Positions 36,637 through 45,593 of a stretch of DNA of 64,000 nt are shown piece after piece. The translations under genes were made by a program, and so were the position numbers. Each line of letters starts with the position of its first letter. The stretch's first letter is position 1. Source of the DNA: Bacillota bacterium (GTDB taxonomy: Bacteria > Bacillota > Clostridia > Lachnospirales > Lachnospiraceae); NCBI GenBank assembly GCA_023386815.1, contig JAEWIZ010000026.1:1-64000 (forward strand), written 5' to 3'. The notes under the pieces are model-generated. The model did not search any database and was not told the DNA's origin. It saw nothing but the letters and a program-made list of their open reading frames with translations.

Positions 36637-38757
36637 ATGCTGAGATTTTATGATAGTGAAGTTTATATTATGTATGAAGAAACTATTACAAGAAGTGAAT
36701 TGTTTGCTTTTTTCTGCAGCCCAGGTCAAAGTGCAAGCATTATTGTTGTTTTCAATAATGAAGATATCTTTCAAGGAATTATTACATACGATATTTTGCT
36801 AAATAGTAAAGAAGACGCGAGCCTCATTCAAAGAGAGCGTGTGATGATAAATGATGAGATCTGGGCTAACGCAAAAAGACTTTTTGAAAATAGCAAAGAG
36901 ATGATATGTTTGCCAATGTTTAATCACCAGGATGAATTAGTTTATTTTTGTTATAACGACACATGTAATAATCTGGAAAGAGAAATAGATGATATATTTA
37001 ATAGCATGGAACAAAACTGGGACTTTCTATTTCTGCAAGAGTTATATCCTCGCGTGCAAGTGGTATGCATTCATGATTTTAATGAATGGGCGTACAGGTT
37101 TTATAATATTTTGCAGATCAGAGGAATTCCAGTTTCCACTGTTGGTGTGAAATGGAAGGATTTTGGAATAACAGAAGCCGTGGAACTATCCCAATATCCC
37201 GAGTATAGTGTGCTTAATGTCTATGCAGAAGGTACCCGATTGGTATTTGAAGAAAGGGACAGAACTATAGAACATAAATTACCATGTGATGGGTTTGATT
37301 TTTTGCTAAAAATAGCTCAAATGAATATGATGTATGTTGACAATTTAATGAAACAAAAAGCAAATGGAAACTTTTTTCAATGCAGTATTCCTTGGTTTGA
37401 ACAATTACCAAATTATTCTTTAAGTGAGTTTCATCGTTTCAAAACTCATTTTCATTTAGCAAATATCGAGCCATTGATTCCGGAACATTTTAAGAATGAT
37501 CACTCGGTGGAGATATATGGAACGAAATATCAAGATAGTTTGGATAAATTAATGCTGGAAAAAGAGATAGTAAAAAATCGTTTGAATATTATAGAATTAG
37601 GTCATACAAGTATTATAGGAAAATGCTACGGAACAGGAAAATTTACAATTTATTTAGTTGGTCCTTGCATAGCTGATGGATTTGCGACACTGGAACGGGA
37701 TCAACTGGCTTATTTACTATTTTCATTTATTGAGTCACGTTATCCAAAAAGGTTTTCTGTTATTACGTTACCTCTTCAGTCCTACTATTATAGAGAAAGA
37801 GAATTAGCACTAGAACAGTTGATAATAAAGGAAGACAGTGTGATTATTTCAATAGATGATGTCTTTAGTAGACCCCCTATAAAAAATTCACTTGATATAA
37901 AGGTAGACCTTGACTTGCTTGATTGTTTCAATGCACGTCCTTTGGATGAGGCTTGGTTTGCTGATATTCCGATTCATACAAACGGCGCAGGGAATAGGGC
38001 AATTGCAAACGAAATAATTACAAAATTATTGGAGCCGATTTTTGAGTCTATTAATTTTCCAGAAGAGGAATGTAATTCACTAAGAGAGCCGATACAAATG
38101 TCACAAAAAGAAGCACAGGAATTAAATTCTTTCTTAAACATGATAAAGGAGAATTGCTTTGATGTAAAAATTCATCAAAAGGTTGGTGCAATAGTAATGA
38201 ATTGTAATCCTTTTACCAAGGGGCATTTGTATCTCATAGAAGAGGCCAGTAAACAGGTGGATTATCTGTACATTTTTGTAGTTGAGGAAGATCGCTCCTT
38301 TTTTCCATTTGAAGACCGCATTGAATTAGTGAGAAATGGGGTAAGGGATTTTGATAATGTTAAGGTTCTACCATCAGGTTCATTTATATTGTCTTACAAT
38401 ACGCTCCCTTCTTACTTTTCTAAGGACGCGATTCAAAATGTTACCATTGATGCTACTATGGATATACAGCTTTTTGCTGAATTAATAGCTCCTGCATTAG
38501 GTATTACGGTTCGGTTTGTAGGTGAGGAACCGTTGGATAATATAACCAATCAGTATAACAGAGAGATGGAACGGACTTTGGGGGATTACGGTATTAAATT
38601 TATTGAAATTAAGCGTAAAACAAGTGAAGAAGAAGTTATTAGCGCATCAAAAGTCCGTAGATTGTTAAAAACCAATTCTTTTGGTGAAATAAAAAAGATT
38701 GTTCCAGAATGTACGTATGAATATTTAACAGCTCGTTTTGCTGATGCTAATGAGTAA
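36637..38757 (+). CDS. multidomain protein with C-terminal citrate-lyase-ligase-like nucleotidyltransferase
   Basis: 706 residues. The first 130 contain a CBS-like stretch (IIVVFNNEDIFQGIITYDIL). A middle part (about 325-480) reads like an SGNH-hydrolase relative, with FTIYLVGPCIADGFAT and ADIPIHTNGAGNRAIANEI, but Cys stands where the family has Ser. The last 190 residues match the nucleotidyltransferase domain of citrate lyase ligase (CitC): GAIVMNCNPFTKGHLYLIEE, FVVEEDRSFFPFEDRIELV, then FVGEEPLDN. CitC adenylates acetate and loads it on a carrier. Here, beside an ACP and FkbH, it may activate an acid for glycan decoration (inference). No citrate lyase genes are present. Confidence 0.65.
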   Translation: MLRFYDSEVYIMYEETITRSELFAFFCSPGQSASIIVVFNNEDIFQGIITYDILLNSKEDASLIQRERVMINDEIWANAKRLFENSKEMICLPMFNHQDELVYFCYNDTCNNLEREIDDIFNSMEQNWDFLFLQELYPRVQVVCIHDFNEWAYRFYNILQIRGIPVSTVGVKWKDFGITEAVELSQYPEYSVLNVYAEGTRLVFEERDRTIEHKLPCDGFDFLLKIAQMNMMYVDNLMKQKANGNFFQCSIPWFEQLPNYSLSEFHRFKTHFHLANIEPLIPEHFKNDHSVEIYGTKYQDSLDKLMLEKEIVKNRLNIIELGHTSIIGKCYGTGKFTIYLVGPCIADGFATLERDQLAYLLFSFIESRYPKRFSVITLPLQSYYYRERELALEQLIIKEDSVIISIDDVFSRPPIKNSLDIKVDLDLLDCFNARPLDEAWFADIPIHTNGAGNRAIANEIITKLLEPIFESINFPEEECNSLREPIQMSQKEAQELNSFLNMIKENCFDVKIHQKVGAIVMNCNPFTKGHLYLIEEASKQVDYLYIFVVEEDRSFFPFEDRIELVRNGVRDFDNVKVLPSGSFILSYNTLPSYFSKDAIQNVTIDATMDIQLFAELIAPALGITVRFVGEEPLDNITNQYNREMERTLGDYGIKFIEIKRKTSEEEVISASKVRRLLKTNSFGEIKKIVPECTYEYLTARFADANE

Positions 38758-38780
38758 TTAGAACACGGATTAGCTAATTA

Positions 38781-38851
38781 GAATGATGGAAGTAACACAG
38801 GATAATATATCTGTAGAGAGATAGGAAAAGCATATGAGAGAACAGATAAAG
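38781..38851 (+). repeat. imperfect direct repeat, copy 2
   Basis: Matches 36506-36572. It includes a leftover of a glycosyltransferase C-terminus (MMEVTQDNISVER then stop) lying outside any complete gene, directly before the ATG at 38834. Confidence 0.6.
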
Positions 38852-40552
38852 CAGTTAGTTTCACATGGAGAATTTGCAGAGGCACGCAAAAGAATGGAAG
38901 AGTACATAAAAGCAGAATATGTTTATGACGATGAGATCGCAATTCTTGACGCTGCCATCTATGATAATGAGGGTGATGAGCTTGGGCTTTTTTGCAGTAT
39001 AAAAAAAGGTCTTGAGTTCAACTACAAAAACTATGAGCTATATTTTATGCTTGGAAATTACTATGCTAGTGTAAATCCAAACCAAGCATATCTGTGTTAC
39101 GAGAACGCTTTATTTTACTGTGATAACCAAGATGCACAAATCATTGAGCATCAGGTAGTTCAGTTAGAGAATACAGCAACGATAGAGGTTGAAAAAGTTG
39201 GAATTGTTATTCTGTCTTATAATGGCTATCAAATAACAAAACAATGTATTGAAAGTATACGTAAGAATACTTCGAAGCAAGCCTATGAATTAATTGTCGT
39301 TGATAATGCATCTGACGACCAAAGTGTTGAATGGCTCAAGGAACAAAAGGATATTAAACTTCTTTGTAATCAGAAGAACAAAGGCTTCCCTGAAGGCTGC
39401 AACCAGGGAATACTGCTTGCGGAAAAAGAATCAGATATCTTATTATTGAATAATGATACGCTAGTACCTGAAAATGCTATCTTTTGGTTGCGTATGGGAC
39501 TTTATGAGAATGAATTAGTCGGTGCCACAGGAAGTGTATCTAATAGCTGCCCCAATTACCAAACAATTAGTGAGCAGGGGGTTACTAACCAGAATTATAC
39601 GGATATTGCACGAAAGTATAATGTACCACTCATAGCGCCTTATGAAGAAAAATCATGGCTTGTAGGTTTTGCATTGCTTATAAAAAGATCGGCATTAAAT
39701 CAGGTGGGTTTATTAGATACCAGATTTACACCGGGAAACTTTGAAGACAATGATCTTTGTTTTCGGATATTAGAAGCTGGGTTTAAAATTAGACTTTGTC
39801 TTAACAGCTTTATTTTTCATTATGGAAGTACCAGTTTTAATAAAAATAAAGAGAAATTTTTAGCGCTCTTAGAAACGAATGAAAGAAAGTTTATTGAAAA
39901 ATGGGGGTACCATCCGTCAAAGTACACCTATATTAAAAAAGAAGTCATAGAGTTAATCAGGCAGGAAACCTACGATCAATTTAGTGTATTGGAGATTGGG
40001 TGTGGCGCTGGTGCAACCTTGGCAAGAATACAAAGAAAGTATCCTAATTCTTTACCGGAGGGGCTAGAGAAAAATGAACAGGCGGCCCACATAGCGAATA
40101 TGTTATTCCCTGTAAAGTGTGGTGATATTGAAGCTATTGAGATCCCGGAGAGTAAAGCTTATGATTATATCATTATTTCCGGTGTAATGGAACATATCTA
40201 TGAGCCTAACAAAGTTTTAGAAAAGATTCGAAAACATTTAAAACCGGGGGGCAGATTGTTGCTTAGTGCGTATAATATAATGCATATTTCTGCATTATAT
40301 CAAATTATTCAGGGTAAATTCTATTATGGTACACTAGAAACACTAAATAGGGAACATATCAGATCTTTTACAGGACAAGACCTCATAACCTTGTTAGAGG
40401 AATGCGGCTATAAAATCCGTGATTTTACTTATACGGAGTCCCCTTATAAATTAACAAAAGAGGAAGAAGATTACCTCGTACTATTAAACAGCAAGCAAGA
40501 TAATAAAAGATTACATGAGGCTTATCAATTTATAGTCTCAGCTACGCTGTGA
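38834..40552 (+). CDS. GT2 glycosyltransferase fused to a SAM methyltransferase
   Basis: 572 residues in three parts. About 1-110 are TPR-like helices. About 118-345 are a GT-A domain: VGIVILSYNGYQITKQCIES, ELIVVDNASDDQSVEWL, GFPEGCNQGI, and ILLLNNDTLVPENAIFWL. From about 370 there is a methyltransferase: VLEIGCGAGATLARIQRKYP, then GVMEHIYEPNKVLEKIRKHL. It probably adds a rhamnosyl-like or other sugar and methylates the glycan. It is the second transferase-methyltransferase fusion in the island after the gene at 13,817. Confidence 0.8.
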   Translation: MREQIKQLVSHGEFAEARKRMEEYIKAEYVYDDEIAILDAAIYDNEGDELGLFCSIKKGLEFNYKNYELYFMLGNYYASVNPNQAYLCYENALFYCDNQDAQIIEHQVVQLENTATIEVEKVGIVILSYNGYQITKQCIESIRKNTSKQAYELIVVDNASDDQSVEWLKEQKDIKLLCNQKNKGFPEGCNQGILLAEKESDILLLNNDTLVPENAIFWLRMGLYENELVGATGSVSNSCPNYQTISEQGVTNQNYTDIARKYNVPLIAPYEEKSWLVGFALLIKRSALNQVGLLDTRFTPGNFEDNDLCFRILEAGFKIRLCLNSFIFHYGSTSFNKNKEKFLALLETNERKFIEKWGYHPSKYTYIKKEVIELIRQETYDQFSVLEIGCGAGATLARIQRKYPNSLPEGLEKNEQAAHIANMLFPVKCGDIEAIEIPESKAYDYIIISGVMEHIYEPNKVLEKIRKHLKPGGRLLLSAYNIMHISALYQIIQGKFYYGTLETLNREHIRSFTGQDLITLLEECGYKIRDFTYTESPYKLTKEEEDYLVLLNSKQDNKRLHEAYQFIVSATL

Positions 40553-40684
40553 TTTGCTCTGATTGGGGCTAATAGAGGGATGATTAAATAATACACTGGA
40601 TCAAAAGCAGAAAAGTTTTATAAATTTGTCTTTCTGAAATATTAAACGGTACCTGGTGAGTGGTTACAAGAAGGAGAAAGTGAA

Positions 40685-41797
40685 ATGGCAGATATCAGCC
40701 TTTGTATGATTGTTAAAAATGAAGAAGCTTCACTTGAGCATTGCTTGTCCGGTATTGCTTCTTATGTTGATGAAATTATTATTATCGATACCGGATCAAC
40801 GGATAGAACGAAAGAAATTGCATTAAGATTCACTAATAAGGTTTATGACTATACGTGGATCAATGATTTTGCTGCCGCTCGAAACTATTCTATCAGCAAA
40901 GCGGACAATGAGTTTATTTTAGTATTGGACAGCGATGAGACAGTCGAAAATATTAATATGGATAATATTAAATTGTTAATTGAGCAACATCCAAGAGGAA
41001 TTGGACGTCTTCTTCGTATTAATGAGTTTACAAGAAACGAAGTTCTCCATAAATACAGTGAAAGAGTAAACCGTTTATTCTCCAAAAAATACTATCGATA
41101 TGATGGAATAATCCATGAGCAGCTTGTACCGATTACAGGTACCGCCCCCAATGTTTTGGATACTGAATGTTTCAATATATCACAAGGGAATGAGTTTGCG
41201 ACCGATAAGAATAATACTTATCATATACCTTTAACTTTGTATCATTCCGGATATGAAGGCGATCTCACCCAAAGAAAGAAAAAAACAGAACGAAACATCA
41301 GCTTATTAAAAAGTGCTCTGCTGCAGCATCCCAATGATCCTTATCTTTTATATCAATTAGGGAAAAGCTACTATATGGAAGAGGACTATGAGACTGCCTG
41401 TGAGTTTTTTGGACAAGCGTTATATGCAGACCTAGATACAAGATTGGAGTATGTCCAAGACATGGTAGAAAGCTATGGGTATTCCTTGATCAATACCAAA
41501 CAATATGAAACTTCCCTCCAGATGTTGAATATATACGATGAATTCTCTCATTCCGGAGATTTTATCTTCTTAATTGCTTTAATACTTATGAACAATGGAC
41601 GCTTTCAAGAGGCTATCCAGGAATTCAAAAAGGCAACTAAAAAGCAGGAATGTAAAATGGAAGGGGTCAATAGTTATCTGGCATTTTATAATATGGGGGT
41701 GATTTATGAATGCCTCGGAGATCTTGAAAATGCAAAGAAATGTTATAAGAATTGTGAAAACTATGATGCAGCTTTATTGAGATTAGGTAAGCTATAA
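40685..41797 (+). CDS. GT2 glycosyltransferase with TPR tail, copy A
   Basis: 370 residues. The GT-A part has ISLCMIVKNEEASLEHCLSG, IIIIDTGSTDRTKEIA, FAAARNYSISKADNEFILVL and the DSDE metal motif, as in SunS-like and TPR-linked transferases. From about 200 there are tetratricopeptide repeats (PYLLYQLGKSYYMEEDYETA and later units). These proteins often glycosylate peptides or proteins. A paralogue lies at 44,560, and the two flank the secreted protein at 41,964. The ribosome site is AGAAGGAG. Confidence 0.8.
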   Translation: MADISLCMIVKNEEASLEHCLSGIASYVDEIIIIDTGSTDRTKEIALRFTNKVYDYTWINDFAAARNYSISKADNEFILVLDSDETVENINMDNIKLLIEQHPRGIGRLLRINEFTRNEVLHKYSERVNRLFSKKYYRYDGIIHEQLVPITGTAPNVLDTECFNISQGNEFATDKNNTYHIPLTLYHSGYEGDLTQRKKKTERNISLLKSALLQHPNDPYLLYQLGKSYYMEEDYETACEFFGQALYADLDTRLEYVQDMVESYGYSLINTKQYETSLQMLNIYDEFSHSGDFIFLIALILMNNGRFQEAIQEFKKATKKQECKMEGVNSYLAFYNMGVIYECLGDLENAKKCYKNCENYDAALLRLGKL

Positions 41798-41829
41798 TTT
41801 ACCAAAACTAAAAAAATATCTGAAAAATC

Positions 41830-41857
41830 TAAGGTATCTTAAAAATAATACCGATAA
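41830..41857 (+). promoter_or_regulatory. candidate sigma-D promoter of the secreted protein gene
   Basis: TAAG at 41830-41833, a 16-base spacer and ACCGATAA at 41850-41857. It matches seven of eight -10 consensus bases. A small hairpin (CATAAC/GTTATG, 41895-41911) follows in the leader. Confidence 0.5.
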
Positions 41858-41963
41858 CTTATATAAGGGCAAAATTTGTCTATTGATAATAACGCATAAC
41901 TTAAGGTTATGATGTGCTTTTCAGTATCAACTATAATAGGTACATAGAAGTGGAGGAAAGTAG

Positions 41964-44060
41964 ATGAAAAAAACATGGATGTTTTTGGCTAAATTATTTA
42001 TCATAGCCGGCGTAATAGTTACAGGGGGTCTTATTATGCCCTCACAGCTGTCTTACGCAACAACAATAGATACTGCTGTAAGAGTAGTTTCTGTCGAGTA
42101 CTATGAAGAACAAATTATAGTTCTAAATAACGGTAACAGCAAGATCTGCTTCGCAACAGAATCAGACGCTGCCAGGAATAATTGGGAAGTAATGGACGCA
42201 GATAGCGGTGATTATACCACAATTGATATGTCATGGCTAGCCGTTACTTCTGAAAACATCATTATGGTGAAAGGCTATGACGATTCCACAAGCACAGTCT
42301 CCAGAGTGGTATTGAAAGCAAAACCTTCAAAGCTTGAGGTGTCAATTAGTTATGAAAAACTAGATGATCTTGGATCGAATCAAAATATTGCATCCTTAGT
42401 CAATATCATGACCACCGAAGGAACAGGAGATGACCCAATTGATTTTACAGATCTGGAGTGGAAAAAAGGTGAAACTGGTCAGTGGAAGAATACCAGTGAA
42501 CTTACCGCAGGATTGATTGATAAATTTTTAGTAAAAGGAACTACCTTGCATTTCCGCATTCGTGCGAAGGATGATGTAGTAAACATAATATCGGATCCAT
42601 CCGTTGATTTTGAGCAGTTAAGATATGAGGGAAAAGGCGGACTTCTTTCCTATCTTGCTCTGCCGGAGAATGTCGATGCGGAACTTGGAGCAAACTATCC
42701 GGATGGGACGGATGGCAGACGCTTTAGTAGTGAAGTAAAAGTTAAAATAAGCAAAAAAGCCGTAGCTTCAGGATATGGGATTGATGGCTCAAAATTCACA
42801 ATAGCTGTAAAGTACGGTAATGAATATCGTGTTACCATTAACAGTAAGACTTCGGATTGGGTTAAAATTACAGACCGAACCGTAAAATCGACCCTGCTTT
42901 CAGCAATGGTTAAGAGTGTAAATCCTGCTGCTAATAACGATGGTACGGATTCAACGAAGCCATTTCCTAAGATGAAAATTGAAGTCAGAGACTATGCTAC
43001 CTCAAAATCAGCGTCCTCCAAGATTACTGAGACCAGCATAAATGATCAAAGAATCATTGATCCAGATAAACTTTTTGAAGGAAAGGCACCAGATAATACA
43101 AGCATACCTGCTGGTAATATCTATGTTTCCTATAATGGTAACAAGAATATCATTCTTAGAATCCCTTCAGCAAGCTCCTCGTTGCCATATGAATATACGG
43201 TTGTTAAGCCTGGTGCTACGCTTGATATCACAAAGACTTCCTGGACTGCAGTTACAAAGGGGACTGAGGTGAAGATACTTGCTAGTAAGGCAGTTGATGA
43301 TGGTACTCTCTATGTAAGAATGAAGGAGATTAAAGCAAAGAATGCTACCTCCACGTCCAATGCAGTTAGCTTTGAGTTAGCTTCGACCTATGTGTCAACT
43401 AAAATCAGCTATCCATCTGTACCTGAGATTGTTGATGCAGCCTATGTCTTTACAAAAGGCTATTCTTCTGATATAACCTTTATGGTCACATTAAATGCAA
43501 AAGACAAAACTCCTTTTGAGCAGAAGATAAAGACGATCAAGCTTGGAACCAGATTGATTGAATTTGAACAAACATTTTCCACTGATTCAAATAATATTCA
43601 GACAATTGCGGTTAAGTTAAAGGCAGATGACTTGAATAAATTAACAAACTGTTATGTGAAACCAATTACAATTACTTATGAGAATGGTACAACAGACAAA
43701 ACCTCCATTAAGTTGACAATACAGAATCCGGCCACAGCAGGAGCATTAACAGTGGTTCATTCTAAAGCAACGAATACGGTGGGAGCTACTGCATTTACCA
43801 TTATTACGGCAAAAGTCAACAGTACAAATAAATGGGTTTATGTTATTACGGATGCCGCTATCTCTAGTGTAAATACGCAGGATATGATATCAAACAAAAC
43901 CAATGCGACTCAGAATGCAATGACAAGTGCTTCTGTTGATGATTTGGCTTTTACTGCAGGTAAATACTTAACAATCTTTGAGGTAAATTCCTCGGATTAT
44001 ATTGTGAAATACAAATCTATTCAGATTACATCAGACTATATCAAAGAGATTACCCCGTAA
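41964..44060 (+). CDS. large secreted protein of unknown function
   Basis: 698 residues with a clear signal peptide (basic start KKTWMFLAKLF, hydrophobic core IIAGVIVTGGLIM, cleavage near SYA). The mature part is Ser/Thr-rich and beta-like, with no cell-wall anchor motif, S-layer domain or C-terminal membrane span seen. I do not recognise the family. It sits between two TPR glycosyltransferases and behind a sigma-D-like promoter, so it may be a motility-linked surface protein or itself a glycosylated substrate (inference). The ribosome site is GGAGGAAAG. Confidence 0.75.
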   Translation: MKKTWMFLAKLFIIAGVIVTGGLIMPSQLSYATTIDTAVRVVSVEYYEEQIIVLNNGNSKICFATESDAARNNWEVMDADSGDYTTIDMSWLAVTSENIIMVKGYDDSTSTVSRVVLKAKPSKLEVSISYEKLDDLGSNQNIASLVNIMTTEGTGDDPIDFTDLEWKKGETGQWKNTSELTAGLIDKFLVKGTTLHFRIRAKDDVVNIISDPSVDFEQLRYEGKGGLLSYLALPENVDAELGANYPDGTDGRRFSSEVKVKISKKAVASGYGIDGSKFTIAVKYGNEYRVTINSKTSDWVKITDRTVKSTLLSAMVKSVNPAANNDGTDSTKPFPKMKIEVRDYATSKSASSKITETSINDQRIIDPDKLFEGKAPDNTSIPAGNIYVSYNGNKNIILRIPSASSSLPYEYTVVKPGATLDITKTSWTAVTKGTEVKILASKAVDDGTLYVRMKEIKAKNATSTSNAVSFELASTYVSTKISYPSVPEIVDAAYVFTKGYSSDITFMVTLNAKDKTPFEQKIKTIKLGTRLIEFEQTFSTDSNNIQTIAVKLKADDLNKLTNCYVKPITITYENGTTDKTSIKLTIQNPATAGALTVVHSKATNTVGATAFTIITAKVNSTNKWVYVITDAAISSVNTQDMISNKTNATQNAMTSASVDDLAFTAGKYLTIFEVNSSDYIVKYKSIQITSDYIKEITP

Positions 44061-44559
44061 TGAGTCTGATACTTAAAGTTAGATTTTAAGACCATTCCAT
44101 AATTAATATTAACAGGCTGTTTCTTACTTTTTAAAGGTTATATCTAGGCTCATAAAGCTTATGATATTACAGATAGAAAGGAAGAGACAGCCTTAGGCAT
44201 ATACGAGAAAAGTTATATAAGACAAAGCTGTACCTGCAGGGAAAGCTGTATGTCTAGAAAAAGCTATCTTTATATGAAAAAAGTATGTTAAAATAGCTAT
44301 ATCTACAAGAAAAGGCAGTGTACAAGTAAGAGAGGAATATCCAAGATGAAGCTGTATCTATAAGAAAATATGTATTTGTAAGAAAACTGTATCTTTAAGA
44401 AAAGCTATATATCAAAATTGCTCCATTTACTAGAAAAGGTCACGTATAAAGAAAAAGAAATGCATATGTAGGAACAAGTGGTATATACAACAAAAGCAGA
44501 ACCTGCAAAAAAGCTAGTATATACGATGAATAACATACAAGAAAAAACGGAGATCCCCT
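44061..44559. repeat. gene-free stretch with a large hairpin and a degenerate tandem repeat
   Basis: AGGCTGTTTCTT (44114-44125) can pair with AAGAGACAGCCT (44182-44193) with one G-U, enclosing about 56 bases. From about 44223 to 44440 a 17-20-base unit close to AAGCTGTATCTATAAGAAA recurs about eight times with many changes (for example near 44224, 44242, 44260, 44294, 44349, 44370, 44386 and 44402). All frames carry stops. It could be a decayed repeat array or a long 3' region. I see no gene in it. Confidence 0.55.
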
Positions 44560-45588
44560 ATGATAACTATCAGTGTCTGCATGATCGTAAAGAATGAAGA
44601 GAAGGTTTTAGCTAGATGTTTAGATTCCATTAAAGAAATTGCCGATGAAATCATCATCGTAGATACCGGTTCCACAGATAACACAAAAAATATCGCAAGA
44701 AAGTATACCAACAAAATCTATGATTTCACCTGGAATCATGATTTTTCTGCTGCGCGCAATTATGCCTTTGAACGTGCAACCATGGAATATATCTATTCTG
44801 CTGATGCTGACGAAGTTCTTGATGAAGAAAACCAAGCCTGCTTTCTGCGGCTAAAGAAAACACTTTTACCTGAAATTGAGATCGTTCAGATGAAGTATGC
44901 CAACCAATTGCAATATAATACAACCTATAATTTCGATATAGAATATCGTCCAAAGCTTTATAAAAGACTGAGAACTTTTCGTTGGGAAGAGCCGGTACAT
45001 GAAAACGTAATTTTATCGCCAGTCATCTATGACAGTGATGTTGTGATCCTGCATATGCCGTTATCAAATCATGCTGGGAGAGATTTTGAAACCTTTCAGA
45101 GAGTGATTAAGCGGGAGGGCAGACTGTCGCCAAGACTGCATGAAATGTATGCCCGGGAATTGTACATTGCAGGGGAAGATAATGATTTTATTGTTGCATT
45201 TCCATATTTCAACAATTATAATGATATAGAAGAATGTAAGGAACGTGAACGAAAAATAGGAGAGTGCATTTTATCCAAATGCTGTCTCATTCATAAAGAC
45301 GTCACAGGGCTAATGAAATATAGTCTCAGAAATATTGCTGACGGGAAAGCTTCGTCAGAGGTATGCTATAATTTGGGGGAGTATTTTTATGAGCTTGGTG
45401 ACTATAGAGAGGCAACCATTTGGTATTACAACGCAGCTTATGAAACAAGCTGTGAACTAAATATTCACTATGCGGGTGACTATCCGTTACAAAAACTGGC
45501 ACAGTGTTATCATAATCTCGGGAATTTAGCACAGGAGGAAGCGTTTAAAGCATTAGCATACAATTGGACCATGGAAGATAAGGGGTGA
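44560..45588 (+). CDS. GT2 glycosyltransferase with TPR tail, copy B
   Basis: 342 residues, a paralogue of the protein at 40,685: ITISVCMIVKNEEKVLARCL, IIIVDTGSTDNTKNIARKYT, DFSAARNYAFERATMEYIYS and DADE as the metal motif. The C-terminal part has TPR-like helices (EVCYNLGEYFYELGDYREAT). It likely adds a sugar to a protein or glycan. The next gene starts at or within a few bases of its stop, so the two are coupled. Confidence 0.8.
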   Translation: MITISVCMIVKNEEKVLARCLDSIKEIADEIIIVDTGSTDNTKNIARKYTNKIYDFTWNHDFSAARNYAFERATMEYIYSADADEVLDEENQACFLRLKKTLLPEIEIVQMKYANQLQYNTTYNFDIEYRPKLYKRLRTFRWEEPVHENVILSPVIYDSDVVILHMPLSNHAGRDFETFQRVIKREGRLSPRLHEMYARELYIAGEDNDFIVAFPYFNNYNDIEECKERERKIGECILSKCCLIHKDVTGLMKYSLRNIADGKASSEVCYNLGEYFYELGDYREATIWYYNAAYETSCELNIHYAGDYPLQKLAQCYHNLGNLAQEEAFKALAYNWTMEDKG

Positions 45589-45593
45589 ATTTT

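Noticed and set aside
44223..44440. Possible CRISPR array
   Set aside because: The repeats are too short and too variable, there are no unique spacers of constant length, and no cas genes are present.
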